64,000 nucleotides of DNA from an uncultured Clostridia bacterium (GTDB lineage Bacteria > Bacillota > Clostridia > TANB77 > CAG-508). How positions within the stretch are numbered: position 1 is the stretch's first letter; each line of letters starts with the position of its first letter. Below are positions 35,949 to 45,235 of this stretch, piece after piece. The position numbers and the translations under genes are program-made. The notes beneath the pieces were generated by a model. The model did no database searches. It saw nothing but the letters and a program-made list of their open reading frames with translations, and was not told the origin of the DNA. The stretch is taken from positions 40,136 to 104,135 of the forward strand of contig CAKOYU010000004.1 in the NCBI GenBank assembly GCA_934130975.1, given 5' to 3'.

Positions 35949-36197
35949 TTACTTTTGTTGATAACTTTGAAGATATCTTTTTCGAGAAAGGCTTAATGTC
36001 ACAGCCATTTTCTTTATTTCTTCATCTACATTTTGGCGACTCACTCCTTGAGTAATAAGCATTCCTCCTCCAGCTTTCAATGAATCCATAATTATTTTAT
36101 TAAATATTGGTTCAGGTAGTTTGTCAAATAACTGTTTTATCTTACATTCCCGGTTGCACTCCCAACATCTTATGTTACAATCAAATTTTAACATCAT
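35949..36197 (-). CDS. Small cysteine-rich protein, unknown
   Basis: About 82 residues from ATG 36197, 8 nt after AAGGAGAG; a GTG at 36206 overlaps the RBS. N-terminal FDCNIRCWECNRECK gives C-x3-C-x2-C-x3-C, suggesting a Zn or Fe-S site; the rest is helical and basic (LSLSRKRYLQSYQQK). No family recognised. Single gene. Confidence 0.6.
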   Translation of the reverse strand: MMLKFDCNIRCWECNRECKIKQLFDKLPEPIFNKIIMDSLKAGGGMLITQGVSRQNVDEEIKKMAVTLSLSRKRYLQSYQQK

Positions 36198-36275
36198 AAG
36201 TAACACTCTCCTTTACATTATTTTTTTAATTATACCACAATATGTAAAATCAATCAAATTATAGTTAACTATTTT

Positions 36276-37139
36276 TTATAAGTATGGCTCAACATGTACA
36301 ATAGCTTTATATACCTTATCTAGTTCTGCAATATTTTTTTCCAAACTATCTGCAAGCTTATGATTTTCTATTGTTGTCATATCCCCATCAACTGCAATAG
36401 TCAAAAATATTATATATTGATATCCAACAGGTGCTGATGATATACTATTTATTGCCTTTATTTCTTTATATGCATGAGCTAAATCAAGTATTATGTCTTT
36501 TGTGTTTTCGTCAATTGATTTATCCATTAAAATATTATAACTTTCCATAAATATTTCAATTCCAGTTTTGCATATCCAAGCAGATATATCAATACCAACA
36601 ACACTATCAAACCAATTTATTCCTTTTAATGATAATAATATTGATATCAATGTAAATGTTGTAATCACACAATCATTTCTATGGTCTTGCATACTTGCTT
36701 CTAATAGAATATTATTATATTTTTTATACATTGCTCTTGTATATATGTATAGCCCTAATTTTGTTATTATTGTTATTATACATACTCCAATCAACCACCA
36801 TGAAAATATTATATCATTTCCTTTAACTAATGTTATTATTGCATCTATTATTGTTTTTACAGATACTACTATCATCGAAATTGCAATAAATAGAGAAAAT
36901 ATGTATTCAGCCTTTCCGTGCCCGAAGTTATGATCATCATCTCCTGGTTCACTTGCTATTTTATTTCCTATTGCTGTCATCAATGATGCAAATATATCTC
37001 CCGCGCTGTTTATACAGTCTGCTATCATTGCTTGGCTTTTACTCGTAAATGCCACCACTGCTTTAAATGCTAGTAAAAATATATTTCCTATCATCCCATA
37101 CATTCCAGCTTTTTGAGTAACTTTGTATCTTTCTTCCAT
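36276..37139 (-). CDS. Cation diffusion facilitator (CDF) transporter
   Basis: 287 residues. Six membrane helices; IADCINSAGD in TM2 and MQDHRNDCV in TM5 hold the metal-binding Asp/His residues, and HNFGHGKAEYIFSL follows TM2, all family marks. C-terminal cytosolic domain from ~205 ends with VHVEPYL. Exports Mn, Zn, Fe or Co in exchange for protons; the D-x3-D type TM2 site fits Mn-like clades but this is inference. Confidence 0.9.
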   Translation of the reverse strand: MEERYKVTQKAGMYGMIGNIFLLAFKAVVAFTSKSQAMIADCINSAGDIFASLMTAIGNKIASEPGDDDHNFGHGKAEYIFSLFIAISMIVVSVKTIIDAIITLVKGNDIIFSWWLIGVCIITIITKLGLYIYTRAMYKKYNNILLEASMQDHRNDCVITTFTLISILLSLKGINWFDSVVGIDISAWICKTGIEIFMESYNILMDKSIDENTKDIILDLAHAYKEIKAINSISSAPVGYQYIIFLTIAVDGDMTTIENHKLADSLEKNIAELDKVYKAIVHVEPYL

Positions 37140-37291
37140 TTTTAATATTTCCTTTCATAACAATCAATTCTTTTGATTATATACTTTATACAATTATATT
37201 TCAATATTTTTAACAAAATTTGCATTATTTTCATATTTATGCTATAATTAATTAGATTTATAAAATCAATTAAAAAGAGGTGTTAAATTAT

Positions 37292-37630
37292 ATGCCAATA
37301 GTAGCAATAATATATATATTAATTTTTATAATATTCGCATTAGCTGCATATGCTGTAATGCAAATAAAACTAGCCGGAATTAACGTAAAAGACTTTTGGA
37401 GCTTTATTGAAGCTAACCAAATTTTAGATAAATTATATGTATTTGCAAAGAAATACAAAACGCTTTCTCCACAACAACAAGTTGTGTATTTGATGGAAGC
37501 TGAAAAAGTTTTTACAGCTTTTGATAAAATTCCTGATATTATTTGGGAAGATGAATTCAAAAAATATGATGAAGTATTAAAAAAATATAATGAAATAAAA
37601 GTTGATAGATGGATGTCTTCTTCTAACTAG
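37292..37630 (+). CDS. Single-pass membrane protein, unknown
   Basis: 112 residues from ATG 37292 after AAAGAGGTG. One N-terminal helix (~1-25) and a soluble helical domain (SPQQQVVYLMEAEKVFTAFDKIP). No family recognised. Its terminator overlaps the stop codon. Confidence 0.7.
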   Translation: MPIVAIIYILIFIIFALAAYAVMQIKLAGINVKDFWSFIEANQILDKLYVFAKKYKTLSPQQQVVYLMEAEKVFTAFDKIPDIIWEDEFKKYDEVLKKYNEIKVDRWMSSSN

Positions 37631-37650
37631 AAGCCACCCATCTTTTTTTT
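37607..37650 (+). terminator. Terminator overlapping the stop codon of the 112-residue gene
   Basis: AGATGG ... CTTC / GAAG ... CCATCT followed by eight Ts, starting inside the last codons. Confidence 0.8.
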
Positions 37651-40051
37651 ACATTTTTAAAACCCATTTTTTATTTTTCTTTAAATTACCCGCTAAAATT
37701 TCTTCTGATATCCTATCTTCCACCAGATTTTGTATAGTTCTTCTTAACGGTCTTGCACCAAAATTACTATCAAAGCCTTGTTCAATAATTGTTTTTACTA
37801 CCCCATCATCTATTTCAACTATATATTTTTGTTTTTGTAAACGTGCCTCCACTTGTTTTAACATAATTTGAGCTATATTCTCTATATCTTGTTTATTCAA
37901 TTTATGGAATACAATAATTTCATCAATTCTATTAATAAATTCTGGTCTTAATTCGTGTTTTAGTTCTTTTATGACTTCTTTTTTCAATTCTTCATATTCT
38001 TTATCATTTTCTGTATTTACAAATCCTAAAGATTTTTTATCTGTAATATGCCTTGCACCTAAATTTGAAGTCATAATAATAACGGTATTTTTGAAATCAA
38101 CTTCTCTTCCTTGAGAATCTGTTAAATGTCCATCCTCTAAAATTTGTAATAAAATGTTCATCACATCTGTATGTGCTTTTTCTATCTCATCAAATAATAC
38201 TACTGAATATGGTTTTCTTCTGATTTTTTCAGTTAATTGTCCTCCACCATCATATCCAATATATCCTGGAGGCGAACCAATCAATTTAGACACTGAATGT
38301 GCTTCCATATATTCTGACATGTCTAATCTAATCATAGAATTTTCATTATCAAATAATATCTCTGATAATGCTTTAGATAATTCCGTTTTTCCTACTCCTG
38401 TTGGACCTAAAAATAGAAATGAGCCTATTGGACGCTTCGGATCTTTTAATCCTACTCTCCCTCTTCTTATCGCCTTTGCTACTGCTTCAACCGCTTCATT
38501 TTGTCCTATTACTCTTTCATGTAATTTATCTTCTAAATGCTGTAATTTTTGATTTTCATCTTCTGTTAATCTCTGTGTAGGTATTCCTGTCCACTTAGAT
38601 ATAATCTCTGCTATATTTTCCTCTCCTATTTCTGTAATATCTTTGTTTTTAGCTTTTCTCCATTTAACAGTCTCTTCTTCTAATTTTTCTCTAGTTTGTT
38701 GCTCAATATCTCTCAATTTTGCAGCTTTTTCAAATTCTTGATTATATATAGCCTCTTCTTTTTCTTTTGATATTATTTCTAATTTTTCTTCTAATGTTTT
38801 TATTTCATCTGGTTCTGTAAAGATTTTCATTCTAACTTGTGAAGCAGCTTCATCTATTAAATCAATTGCCTTATCTGGCAAAAATCTATCTGTTATATAT
38901 CTAACTGATAATGTAACAGCTGAATTTACAGCTTCATCTGTTATTTTTACATTATGATGTGCCTCGTATTTATCTCTAATACCTTTTATTATCTCGATTG
39001 TTTCTTTCTCTGTCGGTTCACCAACATCAACAGGACTAAATCTTCTCTCTAAAGCAGAATCTTTCTCTATATACTTTCTATATTCTTCTATTGTTGTTGC
39101 TCCTATTAGTTGAATCTCTCCTCTAGCCAATAAAGGTTTTAATATATTTGCTGCATCTATCGCGCCTTCTGCTGCTCCAGCTCCTACTATTGTATGTATC
39201 TCATCTATAAATAATATAACATCTTCAACTTTTTTTACCTCATTTAAAGCTTTTTTTATTCTTTCTTCAAAATCCCCTCTATATTTTGCACCTGCAACCA
39301 TTCCTGATATATCTACACTTACTATTCTCTTATTTTTTAAACTTTCTGGTACTTCTCCAAGCACTACTTTTTCTGCAAGACCTTCTACAATTGCAGTTTT
39401 TCCGACTCCTGGCTCTCCTATTAAACAAGGATTATTTTTAGTTCTTCTAGACAAAATTTGGATTATTCTTTCTATTTCTTTTTCTCTACCAATAATATTA
39501 TCAAACTTTCCATCTTCCGCCTGTAAAGTTATATCTTCTCCAAATTGATTTAATGTAGGAGTTAAAGAGTAACTTCCTTTTCCTCTTTCAATATCTTTTT
39601 TTATTTCTCTATCAGATTCCTCTTCATTTATAACTTTTGCTATCTCATTATAAATTTTAGAAATTTCCACATTCAATTCTGTAATTATTCGTACTGCAAC
39701 ACAATCTCCTTCTTTCATAATAGCCAATAACAAATGTTCTGTCCCTATAAAGTTATATCCAATTCTCTTAGCCTCTAAAAACGCATTTTCAAGCACTCTT
39801 TTAGTTCTTGGGGTAAAACCTAATGTTTCTTTTATCTCTCTCCCTATGCCTAATATCTCTTCAATTTTCACCCTTACCTTTTCTTCTGTAATACCTTTAT
39901 TATTTAGAACCTTTGCTGCAATTCCTTCGCCTTCTTTTACAAGTCCATATAAAATATGTTCTGTTCCTATATAATTATGACCTAATTCCACTGATACATC
40001 ATTTGCTATTTCTATAACTTTTTTAGCTTTATTCGTAAATTTATATATCAT
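37649..40051 (-). CDS. clpC: ATP-dependent Clp protease ATPase ClpC
   Basis: 800 residues. Two Clp-N repeats (1-145), AAA-1 with GEPGVGKTAI, UVR motif between the ATPase domains (NQEFEKAAKLRDIEQQ), AAA-2 with LGPTGVGKTEL, and the ClpP-docking region. Unfolds proteins for ClpP. In many Firmicutes it sits with ctsR-mcsA-mcsB; those are absent here and a 54-codon ORF precedes it instead, carrying its RBS (AAGGAG). Confidence 0.95.
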   Translation of the reverse strand: MIYKFTNKAKKVIEIANDVSVELGHNYIGTEHILYGLVKEGEGIAAKVLNNKGITEEKVRVKIEEILGIGREIKETLGFTPRTKRVLENAFLEAKRIGYNFIGTEHLLLAIMKEGDCVAVRIITELNVEISKIYNEIAKVINEEESDREIKKDIERGKGSYSLTPTLNQFGEDITLQAEDGKFDNIIGREKEIERIIQILSRRTKNNPCLIGEPGVGKTAIVEGLAEKVVLGEVPESLKNKRIVSVDISGMVAGAKYRGDFEERIKKALNEVKKVEDVILFIDEIHTIVGAGAAEGAIDAANILKPLLARGEIQLIGATTIEEYRKYIEKDSALERRFSPVDVGEPTEKETIEIIKGIRDKYEAHHNVKITDEAVNSAVTLSVRYITDRFLPDKAIDLIDEAASQVRMKIFTEPDEIKTLEEKLEIISKEKEEAIYNQEFEKAAKLRDIEQQTREKLEEETVKWRKAKNKDITEIGEENIAEIISKWTGIPTQRLTEDENQKLQHLEDKLHERVIGQNEAVEAVAKAIRRGRVGLKDPKRPIGSFLFLGPTGVGKTELSKALSEILFDNENSMIRLDMSEYMEAHSVSKLIGSPPGYIGYDGGGQLTEKIRRKPYSVVLFDEIEKAHTDVMNILLQILEDGHLTDSQGREVDFKNTVIIMTSNLGARHITDKKSLGFVNTENDKEYEELKKEVIKELKHELRPEFINRIDEIIVFHKLNKQDIENIAQIMLKQVEARLQKQKYIVEIDDGVVKTIIEQGFDSNFGARPLRRTIQNLVEDRISEEILAGNLKKNKKWVLKM

Positions 40052-40205
40052 TATTTTTCTCCTTCTCTGTCATTTTTGCCATTTCGTCTGCTTTTTCTTT
40101 TTGCTCTGGTAATGGCACCCATGCAAAATATGATGACACAAATTCTCCAAATTGAGTTGCATCTTCTCCTACTTCAGGATGTGTTTGTTTTTGTTTTTTA
40201 CTCAT
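40041..40205 (-). CDS. Small acidic/basic ORF overlapping clpC start, unknown
   Basis: 54 codons, ATG 40205 to TAA 40041, overlapping clpC by 11 bp. Begins MSKKQKQTHPEVGEDATQF, then FVSSYFAWVPLPEQ and a Lys/Glu-rich end. RBS AGGTAGGTG at ~7 nt, lying in the 3' arm of a terminator-like hairpin, so translation or read-through may be conditional. Its overlap with clpC supports it being real and coupled. No homologue recognised. Confidence 0.6.
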   Translation of the reverse strand: MSKKQKQTHPEVGEDATQFGEFVSSYFAWVPLPEQKEKADEMAKMTEKEKNNDI

Positions 40206-40246
40206 AAAAAAACACCTACCTTTCTATTAAGGTATGTGCTTTTTTT
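40206..40246. terminator. Hairpin that sequesters the RBS of the 54-codon ORF
   Basis: CACCTACCTT (40213-40222) pairs with AAGGTATGTG (40229-40238) with one mismatch, with T/A runs on both sides. On the minus strand it ends the spoVM transcript and contains AGGTAGGTG, the RBS of the small ORF. Confidence 0.7.
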
Positions 40247-40259
40247 CTTTTTTTATTCA

Positions 40260-40334
40260 CTAATCTTTTATTCCAAATAATAATTTTACTATTCCTCTTA
40301 AACATTTAGGAACTTTTTTTACAACAATAGTCAT
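40260..40334 (-). CDS. spoVM: Stage V sporulation protein M (SpoVM), 24 residues
   Basis: Only 24 codons, preceded by a strong AAAGGAGG. It aligns without gaps to the 26-residue Bacillus SpoVM: Lys7, Pro9, Lys10, Leu12, Gly14, Ile15, Val16 and Gly21 are shared, including Pro9, needed for curvature recognition. SpoVM is an amphipathic helix marking the convex forespore membrane and recruiting SpoIVA for coat assembly. 14 bp downstream of the 48-residue membrane protein gene on the same strand. Confidence 0.85.
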   Translation of the reverse strand: MTIVVKKVPKCLRGIVKLLFGIKD

Positions 40335-40348
40335 ATGTAATCCTCCTT

Positions 40349-40495
40349 TTAGCAGAGCAACCATAATATTCCTACTAATATTACTACTATTCCTATTAAA
40401 AATAACCATCCGAGTGTTGGTAAAAATAATACTAGTAATATTCCTATTCCCAATCCAATTAAACATACACCTAAAGTCTTTTTTAAGATTTTCAT
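40349..40495 (-). CDS. 48-residue hydrophobic membrane protein upstream of spoVM
   Basis: ATG 40495 after TGGAGG. Two closely spaced hydrophobic helices (LGVCLIGLGIGILLVLF, GWLFLIGIVVILVGIL). Co-directional with spoVM, so probably co-expressed in sporulation. Upstream CATATAAT (about 40515-40530) resembles a sigma-E/K -10 element, weak evidence. No family recognised. Confidence 0.6.
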   Translation of the reverse strand: MKILKKTLGVCLIGLGIGILLVLFLPTLGWLFLIGIVVILVGILWLLC

Positions 40496-40585
40496 TATGA
40501 TTCCTCCATTTTTTAATATATTATATGTCGTTTTATTTATTATGTGAGTGAACATTATGGAACGGTTCTGTTTTGTTCCTACTAC

Positions 40586-40622
40586 ATAAAAAAAGAAACC
40601 TAGAATTTTTCTAAGCTTCTTT
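40586..40622 (-). terminator. Terminator of the HU gene
   Basis: AAGAAgCtTAGAA and its partner TTCTAGGTTTCTT around a short loop, then TTTTTTT on the minus strand. Confidence 0.8.
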
Positions 40623-40652
40623 GTCATATATTTATATTCTTATATTAAATTA

Positions 40653-40928
40653 TTATCCGTTTACTAAATCTTTTAATGCTTTACCAGCTTTGAATACTGG
40701 AGCTTTAGATGCAGGTATTTTTATTTCTTCTTTTGTTTGAGGATTTCTACCTTTTCTAGCAGCTCTTTTTCTAACTTCGAAAGAACCAAATCCAACTAAT
40801 TGAACTTTGTCTCCTCCTTTTAATGATTCAGCTACAACTTCTGTGAATGCATTTACTGCTGCTTCTGTTGCTTTTTTAGATTCTCCTGTTTTTGCAGCGA
40901 TAGCTGCTACTAATTCAGCTTTGTTCAT
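40653..40928 (-). CDS. hup: HU-family DNA-binding protein
   Basis: 91 residues, standard length. MNKAELVAAIAAKTGESKKATEAA, the DNA-arm GRNPQTKEEIKIPASKAP and the end FKAGKALKDLV identify bacterial HU. Nucleoid architectural protein. RBS AGGAGG. Confidence 0.97.
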   Translation of the reverse strand: MNKAELVAAIAAKTGESKKATEAAVNAFTEVVAESLKGGDKVQLVGFGSFEVRKRAARKGRNPQTKEEIKIPASKAPVFKAGKALKDLVNG

Positions 40929-41012
40929 TATACATTACCTCCTATAAATTTTGTCTATGTACTCTATATCGCTGAAAATAGCAATATTCCGTACTCCCTT
41001 TACTTATTCTCC

Positions 41013-41060
41013 AAAATATATTAAAATCCCCTCTTTTTTTTGAAAATTTTAATATATTTT
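41013..41060 (-). other. Perfect 15-bp palindrome across the 3' end of spoVB
   Basis: Arms 41013-41027 and 41046-41060, purely A/T, loop 18 nt; the right arm contains the stop codon. No T-run, so a weak 3'-end hairpin rather than a strong terminator. Confidence 0.6.
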
Positions 41061-42674
41061 TAGTTTTTCTAGAATTTCATATATTTTTCCGCCTTTTGGC
41101 AACATATATATATCTTCTTTATTATATATTTTTAATGCTACTACAGCTGATAAATATATTATTACAGCAAATAACATTGCTATTATTGTTGCCCATCTTC
41201 CAGATATTATTCTATCTAATAATAAATATAATGTATAAGAACATACTGCCATAATTGTTGTCGCTATAGCTGGCTTTATAACAAATTTATTAAATGGCAA
41301 TTCTAATTTTACATACTTTTTTAACACATTAAATACTATTGCAAATGCTACTGCATGACATGCTATTGATCCAATTGCTGCTCCATAAACATTGAAAAAT
41401 GGTATTTTTAATAATACAATATTTAAGACTAATTTTACTAAACATCCTATTCCCAAAGCTATTGCTGGTACCATTACTTTTCCAAATCCTTGTAATGCTC
41501 CATTTATTGTCTGATCAAGTATTGAAAATATTACTGATACAGATATTAATTGTAACAATAATGCTCCTTGATTTGCATTTGGATATAATAAATTTAAAAT
41601 TGGCTGTGCAAATACAATCATTCCTACTACACAAGGTAATCCTATCAACATTGATGTTAATAATGAAAATGATGTTCTTTTTGTTGCAGACTCTCTATCA
41701 TTCTTCGCTTTTGCTGCTGATATTGCTGGTACCAATGCTGTTGCAAACGCAATATTTATAGCTAATGGCAAGTTTGTAACTGTATCTACTTTACCACTTA
41801 ATTGTCCATATAATTTTGTTGCTATATCTGCAGGCATATATCCACTTAAAATTCTCTTTACAGTAAATGAATCTATGTTTTTATTAAATGATGTCATTAT
41901 TGAACTTAGTGTCAATGGAATTGACACCATTAAAATATTTTTTACTATTGTTTTTACATTTTCATATTTATAATTTGTTGAACTCTGAATTTCATTTCCT
42001 ATTTCTTTTCTCTTTATTCTATAATACATAAACAAATAAACAAAACTTGAGAATGTTGCAAGTGTTGTTGCTACATTTGCCCCAGCAGCCATCATTTCTG
42101 TTGAAGTTGATGTTACATATGCAACTACCTCTACTATTCCTATTGTAAATATAGTTTTAAATATTTGTTCCAAGGTTTGAGCTCTAGCTGTTATTTTTAG
42201 TGTTCTTCTTCCATTAAAATATCCTCTAAATACTGAAGATATTGATACAAAAAAGATTGCCGGCGCTAGTGCTACTAATGTCAATTCTGACTCTGGAATT
42301 TGTGTCCAACTATATGCAATTACATGTGCACCAAAAAATAATAACATAGAACCTATTGCTCCCAAAGTTCCAAATGTGACTAATGCTACTTTAAAAATCC
42401 TATTTGCACCTTTATTATCTCCAACAGCTAATCTTTCTGATACTAATTTTGATATTGCATTTGGTACTCCTATTGATGATACTGTAAGTAATAATGCATA
42501 TATTTGATATCCACTGGCATATATTGCATTTCCTGCGTCTCCAAATCCCTCTCTATTTGTTAAATATAATGTATATATTAATCCTAAAACTTTAATCAAT
42601 ATTTGCGAAAACATTATTGTTACAACACCTTGCATAAATGTTTCCTTTTTTATTGCTCTTTTTTCCTTTGCCAT
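41049..42674 (-). CDS. spoVB: SpoVB/MurJ-like polysaccharide flippase (MOP family)
   Basis: 541 residues with ~14 membrane helices. N-terminal FMQGVVTIMFSQILIKVLGLIYTLYLTNREG and GVPNAISKLVSERLA are SpoVB/MurJ-like marks; a large C-terminal transmembrane block. Flips lipid-linked precursors, in SpoVB probably for spore cortex. Could alternatively be the vegetative Amj/MurJ role; sporulation context and length favour SpoVB. RBS AGGAGG. Confidence 0.82.
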   Translation of the reverse strand: MAKEKRAIKKETFMQGVVTIMFSQILIKVLGLIYTLYLTNREGFGDAGNAIYASGYQIYALLLTVSSIGVPNAISKLVSERLAVGDNKGANRIFKVALVTFGTLGAIGSMLLFFGAHVIAYSWTQIPESELTLVALAPAIFFVSISSVFRGYFNGRRTLKITARAQTLEQIFKTIFTIGIVEVVAYVTSTSTEMMAAGANVATTLATFSSFVYLFMYYRIKRKEIGNEIQSSTNYKYENVKTIVKNILMVSIPLTLSSIMTSFNKNIDSFTVKRILSGYMPADIATKLYGQLSGKVDTVTNLPLAINIAFATALVPAISAAKAKNDRESATKRTSFSLLTSMLIGLPCVVGMIVFAQPILNLLYPNANQGALLLQLISVSVIFSILDQTINGALQGFGKVMVPAIALGIGCLVKLVLNIVLLKIPFFNVYGAAIGSIACHAVAFAIVFNVLKKYVKLELPFNKFVIKPAIATTIMAVCSYTLYLLLDRIISGRWATIIAMLFAVIIYLSAVVALKIYNKEDIYMLPKGGKIYEILEKLKIY

Positions 42675-42781
42675 AACTCCTCCTATAACTCATTCTATGT
42701 TTTTTGTTATCTTTTTATTTCTAAATACCAAGTAATTATATCTATAAATGTTAAAATTATCAAGAACTTTTGCCAAATTTA

Positions 42782-42810
42782 TTGACAAATGGCTGATTTT
42801 GTATTAAAAT
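42782..42810 (+). promoter_or_regulatory. Sigma-A promoter of rplM-rpsI
   Basis: TTGACA (42782-42787), 17-bp spacer, TAAAAT (42805-42810). Confidence 0.88.
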
Positions 42811-42816
42811 TGATTA

Positions 42817-42923
42817 GTATTATGTTAGAATATGATTTAAATATAAAACTTCTCCCCGGTGGTTTTAGATTTAAATTTCATATAAATAAAATTAAATTTA
42901 AAAATAGGAGGGTAAATATTACC
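42817..42923 (+). promoter_or_regulatory. Probable L13 leader of rplM-rpsI
   Basis: About 107 nt untranslated leader, with the only GC-rich patch in the region (CTTCTCCCCGGTGG) and an AGGAGGG RBS. Position and content fit the Firmicutes L13 leader; the fold was not verified. Confidence 0.45.
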
Positions 42924-43358
42924 ATGAATAACGTTACATATAGTGCAAAAAAAGAAACAGTTGAAAGAAAATGGTATATAATTGATGCAGCTAATAAACC
43001 ATTAGGTAGAGTTGCTACAGAAGTTGCTAGATTATTAAGAGGAAAACACAAACCAACTTTCACACCAAATATCGATACAGGAGATAATGTTATCGTTATC
43101 AATTGTAAAGATGCAATATTAACAGGAAATAAAATGAATTCAAAAATCTACAGACATCACTCAGGTTACATTGGAGGAATGAAAGAAACTCCAGCTTCAG
43201 TTATGTTTGCTAAAAATCCAGAAAAAGCTATGACATTAGCTGTAAAAGGAATGTTACCACACAATTCTTTAGGTAGAGCTATGGCTAAAAAATTAAGAGT
43301 TTTTGCAGGAAGCGAACACAATCTTCAAGCACAAAAACCAGAAATTTGGAATTTTTAA
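42924..43358 (+). CDS. rplM: 50S ribosomal protein L13
   Basis: 144 residues from ATG 42924, 10 nt after AGGAGGG; a longer frame from 42789 overlaps the promoter and leader. TVERKWYIIDAANKPLGRVA, FTPNIDTGDNVIVINC, GMLPHNSLGRAMAKKL are L13 signatures. Pairs with rpsI as in nearly all Bacteria. Confidence 0.97.
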   Translation: MNNVTYSAKKETVERKWYIIDAANKPLGRVATEVARLLRGKHKPTFTPNIDTGDNVIVINCKDAILTGNKMNSKIYRHHSGYIGGMKETPASVMFAKNPEKAMTLAVKGMLPHNSLGRAMAKKLRVFAGSEHNLQAQKPEIWNF

Positions 43359-43381
43359 TTAATTAAGGAGGAACTATAATA

Positions 43382-43783
43382 ATGGCTAAGTCAAATAAAA
43401 TCGTATATATGGGTACAGGTAGAAGAAAAAGTTCAATAGCTAGAGTAAGATTAGTTGAAGGAACAGGAAAAATAACAATAAACGGAAAAGATATCGAAGA
43501 ATTTTTCGATTTAGAAACTTTAAAAGTTATTGTTAGACAACCATTAACAGTTACAAATACATTAGCTAAATATGATATAATTTGTACAGTTAAAGGTGGT
43601 GGAGTTTCTGGTCAAGCCGGAGCTATCAGACATGGTATAGCTAGAGCTTTAAATGAAGCTAACTCTGAATACAGACCAGCTTTAAAGACAAACGGATTCT
43701 TAACAAGAGATCCTCGTATGAAAGAAAGAAAAAAATACGGTCTTAAAAAAGCAAGAAAAGCACCTCAATTCTCAAAGAGATAA
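43382..43783 (+). CDS. rpsI: 30S ribosomal protein S9
   Basis: 133 residues. GTGRRKSSIARVRLVEGTGK, QAGAIRHGIARAL and C-terminal KKARKAPQFSKR (P-site tail) identify S9. 23 bp after rplM; RBS AGGAGG. Confidence 0.98.
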   Translation: MAKSNKIVYMGTGRRKSSIARVRLVEGTGKITINGKDIEEFFDLETLKVIVRQPLTVTNTLAKYDIICTVKGGGVSGQAGAIRHGIARALNEANSEYRPALKTNGFLTRDPRMKERKKYGLKKARKAPQFSKR

Positions 43784-43806
43784 TATGCTTTTATTTAAAA
43801 TATATC

Positions 43807-43841
43807 AAAACTCGGAAATATTAAAATTTCCGAGTTTTTTT
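43807..43841 (+). terminator. Terminator of rplM-rpsI
   Basis: AAAACTCGGAAAT/ATTTCCGAGTTTT hairpin with T-run. Confidence 0.92.
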
Positions 43842-43854
43842 AATCCTATAATAA

Positions 43855-45147
43855 TTATTCTCTTTCATTTTCATTATATCTTGTATCTACTAATCCATAA
43901 AATTCTTTAAGAATATCCCCTTTTATATCATTTTTATTTTTTACAATAGGTATGTTTATATGCAATAAATTATCAACTTCACCTGGATAACTATTTATTT
44001 TTCCTTTTGGAAAATGATATAATATTCTTTGAAAAATTCTAATAAATCTTTCTGTTTTTATCTCACTAATTAAATCTTGTTTTTCATAATTTTTTTCCAT
44101 ATAAATAAGATTTTGTTTATACCTTGTTGGAGAATTTTTTCTTCTTTCTTCGTCTCCCCATTCCTTTTTAAATTCCTCTAATATTATCTTATTTCTCTTT
44201 TCGTGATATTCATAATTTAAAACATACATTCCTGGAATCTCAATATCTGTAATTTCTTCTTGATGTAATAAGTTTATAAATAAACTTAAAGCCAATATGC
44301 TATTAGGCTCAACTGTTAGTACCTCACTATCATTTACATCCTTATTTATTTTATATTTTGCTCTATTGATTTGTTTTTTTAGTCCTTTTTCTTCATCTTT
44401 TTCATAATTTTTATTTTGAATTGAGCCAATACTACAAATTTTTTTACCATCTTTTTCATAAATTCCATATCTTATTACTGGCAATGTATAATGTGGTCTA
44501 TTAAATAATTCATTATTATGATAATACTTTTTATCATATATTAAAAATTGAAACTCTCTAAAATTTTCATCCCAAGTTCTAGCTATCTCATTTTTGGCAC
44601 AAATTATATTATTATCTAAAAAACTTAAATTCCCCAAATATGTTTCCTTGTCAAATTTACGAAATGTTTCATCATTTATCATTAAAGCTTGTTTTTGCAA
44701 AAAATCTTCTGGATGATTAAAATCTTCTGGCGTCATTCTTAACCATATTTCTTTAAATAAATTATCCTTCTCATATACAGGAAATCCTGAATAGTTAGTT
44801 CTTCTAAAATAAAGCTCAATATCCTTTTCATAAATTTGTCTTAACAACTCAAAAAATTCTTTATAATTATGTATTACCATCACGGGAATGTTATTTTTAT
44901 ATTCTTTGTATTTAATACTATCAATTATTTTTTTAGATTCTTCGTGAAAGTAATCAATTTTTTTAACAAAATCATTTAAAACCTTCTCAATATATTCAAT
45001 CGCTTCATTTTCTGTAAATTCAAAACCTATATTAGGAATTTCATCACTAAATAGTAATTCATTCATACTATAAACTACAAACTCTCTTGTAACATTTTCA
45101 AACGTTGGTGTTAAACTTTCAGCAATTGTTTTATGCTCTATATTCAT
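43855..45147 (-). CDS. Hypothetical soluble protein, 430 residues
   Basis: No family recognised. Charged, mostly soluble, no signal peptide. Recurring aromatic/acidic segments (DKKYYHNNELFNRPHYTLP, IRYGIYEKDGKKICSIGSIQN) and a Tyr/Glu-rich C-half. RBS AAAGAGG. First downstream of the small cluster of unknown membrane genes; 89 bp separates it from the next, so it could be transcribed with them. Confidence 0.65.
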   Translation of the reverse strand: MNIEHKTIAESLTPTFENVTREFVVYSMNELLFSDEIPNIGFEFTENEAIEYIEKVLNDFVKKIDYFHEESKKIIDSIKYKEYKNNIPVMVIHNYKEFFELLRQIYEKDIELYFRRTNYSGFPVYEKDNLFKEIWLRMTPEDFNHPEDFLQKQALMINDETFRKFDKETYLGNLSFLDNNIICAKNEIARTWDENFREFQFLIYDKKYYHNNELFNRPHYTLPVIRYGIYEKDGKKICSIGSIQNKNYEKDEEKGLKKQINRAKYKINKDVNDSEVLTVEPNSILALSLFINLLHQEEITDIEIPGMYVLNYEYHEKRNKIILEEFKKEWGDEERRKNSPTRYKQNLIYMEKNYEKQDLISEIKTERFIRIFQRILYHFPKGKINSYPGEVDNLLHINIPIVKNKNDIKGDILKEFYGLVDTRYNENERE

Positions 45148-45235
45148 TCACTCTATACCTCTTTAATTAAACTATTATTTTATTAATATTTAGAACAAAA
45201 GCGTATATTCATAACATAGCCACTATTAGAACATT

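Noticed and set aside
42789..42923. N-terminal extension of L13
   Set aside because: It would be translated from the promoter and leader; the AGGAGGG RBS points to ATG 42924, giving the normal 144-residue protein.
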